Assembly (NCBI GenBank): GCA_019914945.1 | Contig: CM034108.1 | Span: forward strand, 10,294,280 to 10,358,279 | Direction: 5' to 3' | Source of the DNA: Typha latifolia | Taxonomy: Eukaryota; Streptophyta; Magnoliopsida; Poales; Typhaceae | Length of the DNA: 64,000 bases | Part shown: positions 13,150 through 26,560 of the stretch, piece by piece | Layout: each line of letters opens with the position of its first letter | Numbering within the stretch: position 1 is the stretch's first letter | Translations under genes and position numbers: made by a program | The notes under the pieces: generated by a model | The model's input: the letters and a program-made list of their open reading frames with translations, nothing else | Database searches by the model: none | What the model was told of the DNA's origin: nothing

Positions 13150-13380
13150 TTGTGCTATTGTTGGATTCCCTGCACGAGACCTAACAGCTGATCAAAGAAA
13201 CTTTGAACACAGCTACGTGTCCCCTCCCTTCTCCTTTGCCGCTCTTCGCCAGAGTCCAAAATCAGAACGACAAACTCTTCTACCCTTCCCCCCTCTTCTC
13301 AATGATTCCACGTCCACACCGCTTAGCTCAGCAACACCCACTTCCCCATCTCTCGCGCACTCGACGCGAGTACTCGCTCG
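13150..13380 (+). promoter_or_regulatory. Aconitase promoter-proximal region and 5' UTR
   Basis: GC content rises sharply here, with pyrimidine-rich leader text (ccttctcctttgccgctctt) running into the ATG at 13381. No clear TATA box was found, so the transcription start is not assigned. Two longer overlapping frames (from 13203 and 13217) are leader artefacts. Confidence 0.45.
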
Positions 13381-16300
13381 ATGTACAAAGCGATCGCTTC
13401 TCCTCTTGCTCTTCGCGAATTGGCTCCAGGCTTCTCTTCTCGGGTTGGGTTTGAATCGGTCGCATTCGCGAGGTTGGGGAGTTCTTTTACTCGGAGGATC
13501 ACGACGATGGGTAGTTTCTGATGCTGTTCTTAACTTCTTATTGGAAATGAATCGCCTTTCAGGCCAAAATAGTAATCTTTTTTTTTTCTTTCACTCTTCT
13601 TTGAGTCGTTGAAAGGAAGAATTGGCGAAGATGGGTGATTTCTGATTCGGTTCTTGTTGGAAATGAATCGCCTTTTAATGCAAATTTAATGGATTTCTCT
13701 GATTTCGGGTGATGTTGTTGGTCTTTCATTTCAAAGAACCTTGCGTATAATAAACCTTGCAGTAATTTGACGCACAAACCGAATTGGATTGTTTGCATAT
13801 CGAATTTCTTTTGTTTGTGGTATGGAATGTGTCTTATATGTGCTGTAGTAATTAGGTTTTTGATGTATGGGCAGCTGCTGGGAGTTGTTTTGAGGAAATC
13901 GTGACTAGCCTCCCGAAGCCCGGAGGTGGTGAATATGGGAAGTACTACAGTTTACCTGCTCTTAATGATCCAAGAATAGGTAATGCGTCAGATCATCTAT
14001 ATGTTGATGTTATATGAATGAAACATAACCTGAGTGATCTATATTTCCTCTCTTCCATGCAGTATAGTAGGGTAATGTGGGTGCATCCACTTCTTGAATA
14101 TCATCCATTTAGTGGGTTCTTTGAATCCTTTGAGGTCTACATTGTGGTTCATCTACTACTTGACCAATATATCAATGAGAAATCTGTACTACATTTGCAC
14201 CAATTAGCGTATATATATAATGCTGGATGTAGCAGTACTAGTGTTGTTTCTGTTGTTATTGTTCTTTGTTGTGAAATTGCTCTTTAGGTACTTGGTTTCT
14301 TTCGTTTTTCTTTTAAGATGTATGGTACTGGCTAGTATATTTTGGAGAATTAAGTAGCTCCCTTATACCAGTATCCCAGATAGATGAACGATCTCCAGAA
14401 TGGAAGTGAGATAGTTGTAGATGGATAATGCTTTTATCTGCTACATCTTTTACCTTTATTTTGTTGAAAAGCTGCTGCTTTTTAACCGTTTGAAGAAAGG
14501 ATCTTCTCCACCTTTCTGCCTTTATTTTAGCAGGACAGAAAATTCTATTGGGGAAAATAAATTAGCTAGATCGAGAAACTTATGTAACTAATGGAAAACA
14601 TGTCGATGATGATCTATGACACTACCAGGAGAGGTTTCAACATGTAAATTAAGTGGTGTAAAGACCTCCACTTGGTAGTCCGTTTGGCTTTCTTTTGTTA
14701 ACTTACTTTTTTTTTTCTATGAACTGAGCCCTTTGGTCTTCTTGTTTGTTGAAGATAAGCTGCCATACTCTATCCGTATTCTTCTTGAGTCGGCAATTCG
14801 TAATTGCGACAACTTCCAGATTACCAAGAATGATGTTCAAACTATTATTGATTGGGAGAAAACTTCCTCTAAGCTAGCTGAGATCCAATTTAAACCTGCT
14901 CGAGTTCTTCTGCAGGTTTGTGCTGAAACAAGCAATCTATTTTTTTCTGAACTATTTCCTAGTGAAATATATTATCAATTGTGTTTCTGTGGCAAGGATT
15001 TTACTGGTGTGCCAGCTATTGTTGACCTTGCTAGCATGCGAGATGCTATGGCTAAGCTACATGGTGATCCTAATAAGATCAATCCATTGGTGTGTACTTT
15101 TCTCCTTGGGCATTTCTTCTATCCATCACAGTTTATTTTCAGCTAACTTCTGTATCTTGTTTTTAAATTAATTTATGATAACATATATCCCTTGTTTCTT
15201 AGCATGTCTCAATTATTTGTTAGTCATGGCCTCATCGCATGATTTCTGTGCTTCATGTTCTATCTTATGGTGTGGTTTCTTACTCCAGGTTCCAGTAGAT
15301 CTTGTTATCGATCACTCTGTTCAGGTGGATGTGGCAAGATCGGAAAATGCAATTCAGGCAAATATGGAACTAGAGTTCCAAAGAAACAAAGAGCGGTTTG
15401 GTTTTCTTAGATGGGGATCTACTGCATTTCATAATATGCTTATTGTCCCACCAGGTTCTGGTATCGTTCACCAGGTAAAGTTATTTGCTTCGTTATGAAG
15501 GTCTATATGCCTTCTTTTGCATCCTGCATCATATCTTATTTTCTGCTAGAATTGGAAGCTGATCATAGTGATGTTCTTCAATGATTATATAATGAGGGAT
15601 AAATGACACTATTTCAGGTTAATCTGGAGTATCTTGGTAGGGTGGTTTTCAAAACTAATGGCATCCTTTATCCTGATAGTGTGGTTGGAACTGATTCTCA
15701 CACAACTATGATTAATGGTTTGGGAGTTGCTGGCTGGGGAGTTGGAGGGATTGAAGCAGAAGCCGCAATGCTTGGTCAGGTAATATTACATTTTTCAGGA
15801 TATCCTTTTAATATCTCCCAAAAATATTTTATATTGTAAACGTGTAAATTAAGCACTTCATTGTACATTAGAGTATTAGACAATTTAATTATTCTTGTTC
15901 CTACTTTTGACCAAGTTCACGTTCCAACTTTTCCGAAAGGTTGATTCATAGACTGACCATGTTGAACTTATGTCTAGAGGAATGAAAATTTGAACTCGCT
16001 ATTTAGTAAATAGATTTCAGAAGAAACTTTATGGCACTGGCTAAGAAATGTCCTGCCATATAATTGATCATACTGGTTTGAAGGCATGATTTGTTTGTAT
16101 GTTCTTGAAGGTTGATACTGAGATTGATTATGTTGCACACGACTATCTAAGAGGCACGTTGAAATTGCGGAAGAAAATATTCACTAGGGAAGTTATTACA
16201 TATCTTATGATATAGGTTGAACTATCATTTGCCAGTAGTCAATCCTATTATGCTCTCTACAATTGAGATATCAACTTTCAATCATTGGTGATTCATGAGA

Positions 16301-19300
16301 CATTGAATATGCGATGTGTTACAATAAGGTACGTAAATGTATTCTTCCATATGAATGATCTGGTTCTATTAACTCACCGTCTACTCTAAAAGCTTAAGCT
16401 ATTAGAGAACAGTGGTTTTATATTTTATATTTTAAAAGTCGATTTAATATTTTTCAAGCAAAAATGAATATGGTAGGATTTGAACCCATGACCTATGGCT
16501 CTAATACCGTATTAATTCACCAACATATCTAAAAACTTAAGTTGTTAATGGTCTGTTTGGTTTTAGTCCAATTCTTGAATGTGAAATTTAGTATCTTGAA
16601 CTAGGCTAAGAAAATATAGTGTTTAAGTGTGAACTAGGCTAAACTGTAATTATTACTTTTGATGTGACGTGAAAAAGTAAAACATGTGTTAGTTTTGAAG
16701 AAAATTAGAGATACTTTTGCTTTAAAAACTTGAGATATGTTTCAGGTTGCACTTTCTCCCCATTTTATGTTTCCATTACAAATTCTCTCTATTTCACTAT
16801 TTTTTTACTGATTTGCCCTCGCCTTATATTTTGAAAAATTCTAACAACTCTATTTTTTATTTAATGAATTACAATGAAATGATATGATATATTTCCAATT
16901 CATACAAAAAATATAAATTATTTTAGAGGAAAACTCTTCCTTATTAAATGAGACTAGGTGCGGGGGAAGAGCTATGACCATGTGCGTGCCCTAAGGTACA
17001 GCGCATGTGCACGTCACGCGCCAGATTTTTTCTTTTAGGATGTTACATGCAAGGTTCGTCAGAGATGCCGTTCTCGATCTAGATTGGCCTATCCGGATCG
17101 GGATTGACTAGACCCGATCCAGATCCATGGCCGATCCTTGTCAAATGACTAGAATTAGCCAAGATCAGCCAGGATCGGTCGATCCCGATTCAGATCGGGA
17201 TTAGCCGGTTTTGATCAAACCGGGTCCGACTCGGAGACATCAATTATTGATGTCTCCAAGCTCTTTCCCTTTCTCTCTTTACTCTTTTCTTCTTACTCTC
17301 TCTCTTTCACTCCTTTCTTTTTTTATTCTCAATCTCACTTTCTAGTGGAGAGAGCTAGCTCCAACGAACTCCGGCAACGTAAATCTCACTCCAGCAAACT
17401 CTAAAGAACTATAGTTTATCAAGTATTCATTGTTTGGAACAATCACATGATTTATATGCTGATTATTATCTTTCTTAATATCCTTAGTATCTTCAAACAT
17501 AAGATCCACATATTGATTATTATCTTCCTTAGAGACAATAAGATCTATTTGATATGAATGATATAATGCAATCACTCTTTGGAGCATCAGACCTTAGACA
17601 TTATTATTTTCAAACTTATGGTGATTATGATAACGATCACAGGGATTTACGAGAGCCAACTCGGCATTCATCGAATTTTGACTTTTGAGTAAGTTAGTAC
17701 TTTTGTTTAATTTTTAAGGCTCATATGTGAACAATTATTATTTTCTTATTTTTTTGTCATGTTTTCTAAAATTTTTAAAAAAAATTTGTATTTTTAAATA
17801 ATATTTAGAATTTATGTAATTAAAAAAATTCGACCTGATCCGGGCGACCGATCCGGCCATTCCAACCAATATGTATCGTATTTTTGGAAGTCCGATCCTA
17901 ATCCCAATACCGATTTTTTGAAACTTGGTTACATGAATTGATGGGTGGTTTCCAATTGGTCTGATGATGCTCTGATGGCCCGAATCTGACAATGGCATGT
18001 TCATCTAGGAAGGATGAAGAAGAAGATGAAGAGTGAAGTTGGCAAGGGGAAGAAGGTAAATAGGATATTTAAAAGAGGTGGGGCCTTGGGTTTCATGTTA
18101 CGATCTCTTGATGAAATCCCAGGAATTTCATGATGCTCTCCCCTTCTCGTAACGACTAAACAAGAGGGAAAGAAGAATAGTGTGCACGTGCGCCCAATTT
18201 CCTTTTCCCAGTTATTATATTGTTGAATGGGGCAAACACAAAAGATGAGGCCATGTTTGATGTTTCTCATCTCTATTTAAATGTGAAAGGAAGTGTTGTT
18301 CGAACATTAATCAAACAAAGAACTCATTTTGGATATCAGCAAAAAGCAAGGTGTAAAACATAATAACTTCAAAATATCTGGGTATTAAAATTAAAATTTC
18401 CCTTAAAGAATTGTAGTATACTTTGTAGTGTACCTATTCTTGCTATCACTTTGTCTTTCTGTCATTTTTTCTACAGCCACATGATGGCAATCTATGACAA
18501 GTTATAGAAGCAAGATATGGACACAGGTGACAGGGCATGGTTTTAGCTGGTTACTTTTTAGTTCTTCCAGAACTGGCCCTTCAAAATCCAGTTTCTTGTT
18601 TGGTTTCCTTCATGATTGTTTATCTTTTATAATAGAGATGTCTTTTTTTTTTATTTTGGTAGCTGATGCTTTATTTACATAAATGAGCACTGAGCAGCCC
18701 ATGAGTATGGCACTTCCTGGTGTCGTTGGATTCAAGTTGTCCAGAAAATTATGCAATGGTGTTACAGCAACTGATCTAGTGTTAACAGTAACACAAATGT
18801 TGAGGAAACACGGCGTTGTTGGGAAATTTGTCGAGTTCTATGGTATGTCAGATGTTGCATGTAGAACTTTCAATTTTCATGCAGTTGTATAATTGGTTCC
18901 TTAATTTGAGACTCTTGTATGTAGGTAATGGCATGGCTGAGTTAGCATTAGCTGACCGGGCTACTATTGCTAATATGTCACCTGAATATGGAGCAACTAT
19001 GGGTTTCTTTCCCGTAGATCATGTCACCTTACAATATCTAAAACTTACAGGAAGGAGTGATGAAACTGTGAGTATTATATCCCTTTTGATAAATGACTCA
19101 CAAATTTTACTTTGCATGATGACGCATTTATTTGAATTTTTGATGTTACTAAACACATTTCATTTTTTTTAATTTAAAAAAGTACATGTTTATTCAGCTT
19201 TCATGAGTTAAACCGAATATATATATTTATGGAAGAGCACAAGACTACCAAGAATCCTCTGTGTTGCAAAACAAATGTAGTGCTGTCTTGTTTTTTATTT

Positions 19301-19637
19301 TTTTCCTAATGAATTTGTTGGTATTGACACGATGGATTATTCGTGAGGCTTGTTTGTCATGTAGTGATATTGTGTTTTTACTTGGTAGGTTGCAATGGTA
19401 GAGGCATATCTACGAGCAAACAAATTGTTTGTTGATTATAGTGAAGTAAGACTATTACCTAATAAGTTGTCTTGAGCTTCAGTTAGGCACTGATATAATG
19501 GATTATGTAACTGATTTGCATTTTAAATTTCAGCCTGAAATAGAAAGAGTGTATTCATCGTACTTAGAGTTGGATCTAGCAGATGTTGAGCCCTGTGTTT
19601 CAGGTCCTAAGAGGTAATATCTGTGGACGCATAGACT

Positions 19638-19669
<32 letters not shown>

Positions 19670-22600
19670 TTTTCTTTTTTTCCTTTTCTTTTATTTAATG
19701 ATCTCTGGTTCTTCCTTATGTCATTTAAAACTTTATTTCATCATTGTTGATGACAGACCTCATGACCGAGTTCCCTTGAAAGATATGAAAGCTGACTGGC
19801 ATTCTTGTCTTGATAACAAAGTTAGTTTCAAGGTATGAGAAATAACCTTCATTATAAATTGCTTACCCTGGTTTTATGATATTTTTTTTTGCTTTCATTG
19901 GATAATTTGGCACTTAGGAAAAGCATGATCAACTCAAGATTAACATATTATCGCCATTTAAGATGTGTGTACGACGCTCTGAGGATGATCTTAGGAAGAT
20001 GATTAGTTGGATGCGCTCATCCAGGAAAGATGGGATCGCACAATTCAAATTAAGTGATTATTGGGATTGAACAGTTTAAATTTTAAGTCATCAGAACATA
20101 GTAAAATAATTTGACTACTTTAAAATGTAGCTCTTCATGGAAGCGCATAATATATAGCAATAAAAAGACAACAATATCTTTATTCTTTATTTATAATAAT
20201 TACACCTATACCCTCTGAAGGCCTGAGCTATTGCCCTTTTTCACATAGACGCCCCTCATTGATTTTTTGTGATATTGACTCCCTCAACTATGTAAAAGCT
20301 CCCAAATGTTCTTCCATTAGTTGTTTATTTGATTTTTTTCCATCAAGAAAATCTCATGTCACTATCAGTCTATCACGTGATCAATTTTAGACGCTCTCAA
20401 TATTGTTTTACTCATATTTCGAAAGAAAGAAAGAGAAGTTATGAGTGGAATACTCATCTGACACAATTCTCTATCTGCATGACTGCGCTGTTATGAGATG
20501 GGAGATAATAAATAGTTGAGGGGTCAAAGTGACAAAAAAAATGAGGTAGTCCATGTCAAAATTGGCAATTGTTTGGAGAGATTTAGGTATAATTAACCCA
20601 AGAGCATGCATTCCTTTTGGTAAAAATATTTTTGTCTTTTTCACTTGTTAATGGTTTAGATTTTAACTTATAGTTATTTCCCGGAAGGTATCCATGCAAA
20701 AAAAAAGTTGGTTTTGAAGAGTACACATGCAAATTCGAAATTTAGAGGAATCTACATGATGACAAACTTGGAGGGTATCTCCGCAAATCCATATGTTTAC
20801 ATGTCTCTACTGCAACACAATTGTGATCCACTGATTTTACAGTTTTCAGACGTTGAGTATGTGAATTGGATATTGCAGGGCTATGCTGTGCCAAAGGATT
20901 TGCAGAATCAAGTTGTCAACTTCTCATTTCATGGACAACCTGCAGAGCTTAAACATGGTAGTATTGTCATAGCTGCAATAACTAGCTGCACCAACACCTC
21001 CAATCCTACTGTCATGCTTGCATCTGGTCTTGTTGCAAAGAGGGCTTGTGAGTTAGGTCTTGAGGTTAGCATTAGATAAGGTTTAGTCAATATTGGGTCT
21101 TATATATATATCCGTGATTTCTCTTATTATTCTGCTTTCTCCTGAATTTGGACACTAACGAGTTTATTATCAGGTCAAACCATGGATTAAAACAAGTCTA
21201 GCACCAGGTTCTGGAGTTGTCACTAAATATCTGCTCAAGAGGTAATTCAACTTCTAGACATGATTATGATGCTTGGAATGCATGTTTCTTGTTGTCATCC
21301 TTATTGTTCTCATTACTGTCATCATAAATATCATGATGAATTGCTGAATGCTTATGAATAAATATCATGCTTTTGATTTATGCTATTTATTTCCTAGCGG
21401 TTTGCAAAAGTACTTAAATCAGCAAGGCTTTAATATAGTTGGATATGGCTGCACTACTTGTATTGGCAACTCTGGGGATCTTGATGAGACCGTTGCTTCA
21501 GCGATTTCTGGAAATGGTATCTTCAGTTTGCTTAGTTCCTTTCCCCATCTATTTCCATTAATTCATTCTTTTTATCAGAGTTATTTTATATATGAAACAT
21601 TATAAGGAATTTACTTTTTTTTGTCATAGACATAATTGCTGCTGCTGTTCTTTCTGGAAACCGAAACTTTGAGGGAAGAGTGCATTCCTTGGTTCGAGCT
21701 AATTATCTTGCTTCTCCTCCACTGGTTGTAGCATATGCTCTTGCTGGCACTGTAAGTAGACATTTACTTGAGTCATCAGTTCTGCTTGTCTTTCAATTTG
21801 TAGGTCTTTGTCTACCTCGGTGGCTGCAATAAAGTTATTCCAGATTATTCAATTATCTAATACTATGTACTTACCATCCATCTCTTGTATCCCTCGTGGT
21901 ACTCCTTTTAAATTTTAATAGGTTCAATCCAAGCAAGCATTACAAATAACCTGCTTGAGTCCCGAGTGATACTGCTATATATATTTACTTTCTTCACATC
22001 TGTCAGTGATTCATTTTCAGGTTGACATTGATTTTGAGAAGGAGCCAATTGGGGCAGGGAAGGATGGGAAGAATATCTACTTCAGGGACATATGGCCATC
22101 TAGTGAAGAAATTGCAGAGGTAAACTACAGCTCTCAAATAAAGTTTGTCACCATGAAGGTCCTCTTTTCATATGTGCCTTTGTCTGAAACATCAGATGTT
22201 GGTAGTTAACCTATATGCACTTGCTTATGTCTGCAACTATGAGTAGATAAGTGGTATTAACAAAATTTAAATATATGCATGCATGCAAGACTTGACAGAT
22301 TCCAATTCCAAGATAACTTCTATCTTACTCTGAGACCCAGATGGATTACCTTTCAGGTTGTGCAATCAAATGTGTTGCCTGATATGTTCAAAAGCACTTA
22401 TGAGGCAATTACAAAGGGAAATCCTATGTGGAACGAACTCTCGGTTCCAACCTCAAGCTTGTACTCATGGGATCCTAATTCTACCTACATTCATGAGGCC
22501 CCATATTTTAAAAATATAACTATGACTCCACCTGGGCCACAGAGTGTAGAGCGTGCCTACTGCTTACTGAACTTCGGTGACAGCATTACAACAGATCACA

Positions 22601-25030
22601 TCTCGCCGGCAGGGAGCATCCACAAGAACAGTCCAGCTGCAAAGTACCTTCTTGAACGTGGTGTGGTCCCAAAAGACTTCAATTCATATGGCAGCCGGCG
22701 TGGTAATGATGAAGTAATGACAAGGGGAACCTTTGCCAATATCCGCATTGTCAATAAACTCTTAAATGGAGAAGTTGGACCAAAGACAATTCACATTCCC
22801 ACAGGAGAAAAGCTATCAGTATTCGACGCCGCAATGGTCAGTTAGTCCCTTATCTGTTAACTGAAATTTATTTCAAAGCTTGTATGGTTCATATTATCTT
22901 TTTCTTAACTATCAATAGGTGCTATGGGTCCTAGATGATGGTGATTGTCATTTCCCCTGACTTTCAGAAGTGTGAAAGATAGTATATCTTCTGACATGCC
23001 AACATAGTTGTACCTTAGACTTGCAAAAGATGGATAACAAGGAAAGCTTATACTGTAACATTCTATGATACCGAAGATTTTTCAAGAACTGTTGCACACT
23101 AGAATGAACGAGTGAGCTGGATTGCTTGAGTGCTGCATGCATGTGACATTTTAAAAATGCTTGGAGTTATATCACAAGTTATATCCTTAACATTCAACTG
23201 AAGAATGAGTTATTTCAATTTTATATTCCATTGTTCCTATGGTTGATAACATATATTGATTATGGACAACTACTATCTATTAGATAACTAGTTTATACAA
23301 AATCTTAAATTATTAAGTAATAAAACAACAGTGGATATCATGCTTTTTAACACGGCCCCTAGTACAGCACTTGGACAGATGATAGGTAATAAGATGTACA
23401 GCCTACTCACACCACAATACTATAAAATATGGAATAAAAGCAAGCTAATGAGGTTTGAACCCATAAACTTGAAAACTTGTTCTGCTGCTATATTAGATAA
23501 CCAATAGACCCTAAAATTTAAGCTATTAGATAACAGCCCAACAATATATATCATACATTCAATACCTCAAGTTTGCAGAATTTGAGATAACAACAACCCT
23601 ACCATTTGAGATACCCTATAATTTTGGTATAGCTTCCTTGGAAAGACTCCGGAACTAAAATTTTCTAGAATATCTATAACCAAAGATACATATATGTGCA
23701 TATAAGTTGGCATGGTCTGCTGTGTTCTTATAAGGAGATTTATTACTAGGTGGCTTTTACAAAAAAATTCATGACTAGTAAAATGTTAGTAACAAGTTTT
23801 CTGGCTCTTTTGCATTTTGCTAAATGTACATTTCTTTCCAGATATCTACAATCACAGTGAAGTGATTTACTTGAAAAATTGTATGTGCCTTATATCTGTA
23901 CATGAACTTTTCTTCAGAGGTATAAGGTTAAAGGACAGGACACCATAGTTTTGGCTGGAGCAGAATATGGCAGTGGAAGCTCCAGGGATTGGGCTGCTAA
24001 GGGTCCAATGTTGTTGGTGAGTTTTTCTTTGTGACTGTTATGAGCTCTTGTTTTCCAGTAGGCTCCTCTCACTATTTCTCTTTCATTTGATTCTTGAATA
24101 TTCTTTGATCTAATAGGGTGTCAAAGCAGTGATTGCTAAAAGTTTTGAGAGAATCCACCGTAGCAATTTAGTAGGGATGGGAATCATACCGTTGTGCTTT
24201 AAACCTGGTGAAGATGCTGATTCACTAGGCTTGACTGGTCATGAGCGATACACGATACAGCTTCCTAGCAACATAAGTGAGATACGACCATGCCAAGATG
24301 TTACTATTGTCACAGATACTGGAAAAACCTTTACTTGTAAAGTTCGGTTCGACACAGAGGTAAATGATCTTCCATTTAACTATCCTGGGAGATTCTTTGT
24401 CATTTGAGTTCAATTTATTCCATATTTTCGATTAGGCTCCTACTAAGAATTGTTACTCCTACAAATTCTTGTAAATGGTATAAGGTTGCAGCAACTGGAA
24501 GTTGCAAGCTTTCTGGTTAAGTTGCATCAAATTTACTTGGAAAATTCATCTAAGAAACTTTGCAGCTTAATTTTAATGCCATGTTCAACTAGCCATATCT
24601 CCGTTCTCAAGAATTATAAACTAATGACTAATAGCAGTTATGGACTATAAATCTTTTTTGCTTGAGTAACAGATGAGATATTGCACTGTCTGTCGAATTA
24701 TTCAAAGGTGAAGTTGATTTTTTTGTTTCTTTAAAGCAGTGAAGTACAGTAGAGGATCTTCATTACCTGAAAACAATTTTTATCGAGATTCAGATAATTT
24801 ATTGCACAAGTATGTGAATAGAAAAGCATACTATTTTGAACAACATAAACATATTCTCGTAATAATGCTTGTTCGCTGTCTCTTCCTGCATCCTCTGTTG
24901 TCTTTTTGTTCATCTTTTTCTCTAACAAGCGATGACTCTAGAGTTGGTGTTACAGGTGGAATTGACTTACTACAATCATGGTGGTATCCTTCAATATGTG
25001 ATAAGGAACTTGATCCAATCCCATCACTAG
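13381..25030 (+). CDS. ACO: Aconitate hydratase (aconitase), mitochondrial/cytosolic
   Basis: Twenty exons: 13381-13510, 13875-13979, 14755-14915, 14997-15089, 15289-15474, 15618-15779, 18698-18842, 18925-19067, 19389-19445, 19534-19613, 19757-19832, 20879-21064, 21174-21241, 21398-21516, 21630-21751, 22021-22119, 22357-22836, 23918-24016, 24117-24359, 24956-25030. Phases close on 942 residues. The enzyme interconverts citrate and isocitrate through a [4Fe-4S] cluster. Likely cluster cysteines are C483 (SCTNTSNP) and C549/C552 ([10 protein letters not shown]). Other hallmarks are [44 protein letters not shown] and [12 protein letters not shown]. Residues 1-42 are Arg/Ser-rich without acidic clusters, like a mitochondrial presequence. 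A Met (TTMAAG, residue 43), split by intron 1, matches the start region of cytosolic forms. Intron 6 (2.9 kb) and intron 11 carry transposon insertions. The frame is intact throughout. Confidence 0.95.
16380..16560. mobile_element. Short dispersed repeat with CTTAAGC ends and B-box-like core
   Basis: Two ctaaaa.cttaag.t.tta motifs (16388 and 16528) flank a core whose reverse complement reads like a Pol III B box (gggttcaaatcc). Related text occurs at 23450-23535, 25455-25620 and 55640-55665. Probably a tRNA-derived or similar non-autonomous repeat, here in aconitase intron 6. Confidence 0.5.
17040..17950. mobile_element. GATCC/GGATCGG-rich DNA-transposon-like element
   Basis: The ends are rich in gatccgat/ggatcggg text in opposite senses (17075-17225 and 17825-17925), with weakly inverted termini (gttacatgcaaggttc on the left; aaacttggttacatg on the right). 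A perfect 25-bp palindrome, ggagacatcaat-t-attgatgtctcc, sits at 17233-17257. A pyrimidine tract follows. A related element occupies 36985-37865. It lies in aconitase intron 6. Confidence 0.5.
19635..19680. repeat. (CTTT)n microsatellite
   Basis: About nine TTTC/CTTT units starting 22 bp after the donor site of aconitase exon 10. Confidence 0.9.
20198..20596. mobile_element. MITE with inverted ends, aconitase intron 11
   Basis: The left end reads aattacacctataccctc and continues ...gagctattgccctttttcac. The right end, reverse-complemented, reads aattatacctaaatctctcc and continues ...caattgccaattttgac. These are imperfect terminal inverted repeats over about 45 bp. The interior is non-coding. 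A small non-autonomous DNA element is the simplest reading. Confidence 0.65.
23380..23560. mobile_element. Dispersed CTTAAGC-type repeat, fragment
   Basis: Contains gaggtttgaacccata (reverse B-box-like) followed by aaaatttaagctattagataac, in the same module order as the copy at 16380-16560. It lies in aconitase intron 17. Confidence 0.45.
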
Positions 25031-25170
25031 AATTACTTGCAAGATTTGGTTCTCCCAACTTTGTTCAAAGACTTGATCAGTTCCCATCAGTAGGACTACA
25101 CATGCAGGTTTAAGTTGCAGATAAAGAGGGAGTATGAGGAAAGACTTTTTCCTTTACTTTCTCACCAGGG

Positions 25171-25172
25171 CT

Positions 25173-25222
<50 letters not shown>
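25171..25222. repeat. (TA)n microsatellite
   Basis: About 26 uninterrupted TA units, about 140 bp after the aconitase stop codon. Confidence 0.95.
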
Positions 25223-25224
<2 letters not shown>

Positions 25225-26329
25225 AGCTGTTTCATAGCACAAAGTCAGATAGAAGTTTTTGCCATCTTGTTTGATAGAGCATCAAGCATTAGATGAGTAT
25301 TAGTATGTTATCTTGCTAACTTGTTTAATAAAAATATATCTAACAGTAAGACTTTCAGAGTACTATATATTCCTAGCATCAATGTATAAGTTCTTCACAT
25401 TCGGTTTATACGACGTTGTAACTTTTTGATACATAAATTGTTAGATAATTAGTTGACTCAAAAACTTAAGCTATTTAGATAGCAAACTAACAATGTGTTT
25501 CATGCCTTTAATATGCCTTTTAATGTATGACTTTTAAAACCATACATGAACATCATACTGCAAATATTGAGAGTTGAGTTAGGGAATATGAATGGCCTAG
25601 TGAGGTTTGAACAGATGACCTTAAAAAAAATTATGATATTGTACTAAGAAGTTTTAGTAAATATAGGTTATATTTTACTTGGATAAATTTTATTTTAGGG
25701 AAATTTATAAAAAAAAACTATGTTTTGTTATTATTATTAACATCCTTATTTGACTTTATATTTTTGTTTCTATTGTATGAAAAATATATTAAAGGCAATG
25801 AGACAGTGCTCAAATGGTTAAAGGAGCTTATGATTGCACTGCACTTTGGTCTGAAAACCTGAAATCAAACCAGTTTAGTTTTGTTGTAAGATCTAAAATG
25901 CAAGTAATTCAAATAAAAATCAATTAACCCAATGGTTCATCTAGTGAATCCTGCAACTAGGACATATTTCTACAACCGACTATTCTAAAATTACCTAGTT
26001 ATTCTCCTTAATGTTTAATTATGTTATTACTTACCCTAAGGGTAATATAATCCTACAATTGAAGTAGTTATAATTTTCAAAAAATTAAAAGTGTAATGAA
26101 GATATAATTTTTGTATTACATTATATGATTTGATGTACTTAAACCTAAGTATTAGTTTAACTAAATATTAAATTATCTTTTTTTCCTAATCTTATTCAAT
26201 ACCACTTTCGAAATAAACACTAATATATAAATTCTAATATTATTTTAAATTAACTTTAATATGCAGTTAAACTTACAAATGCCCACTATAAAAACTAAAT
26301 AAGCTAACAATTGCATTTAAGCTCGCAAA

Positions 26330-26560
26330 TAGATATTATAATACTATAATATTTATATATTATAACATTATTATAATATTATATATATATATAATAATAA
26401 TAAATTTTAGTAATATAATATACTAATATTATAATATTTATATATTATAATACACCATAATACTGTAATATTATACTATTATAATATTATAATATACATA
26501 TATTATAGTATTATAATGTTAAAACTTAATAATATAATATATAAATATTATAATAATAAT
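26330..26560. repeat. Low-complexity AT block
   Basis: More than 90 percent A/T, made of taatatt/ataatatta permutations that are self-complementary and could fold into many small hairpins. Confidence 0.7.

Noticed and set aside
13203..13612. Two long overlapping frames at the start of the aconitase gene
   Set aside because: They are other-frame readings of the leader and exon 1 and run through the intron 1 donor; the phase-consistent start is 13381.
16470..16515. tRNA-like sequence on the minus strand (gggttcaaatcc)
   Set aside because: Only a B-box-like motif is present; no A box or cloverleaf can be drawn, and the motif belongs to a dispersed repeat.
18698..18698. Upstream ATG at 18683 as a separate small gene start
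   Set aside because: The sequence just before 18698 is the acceptor tgagcag of aconitase exon 7; the frame continues aconitase.
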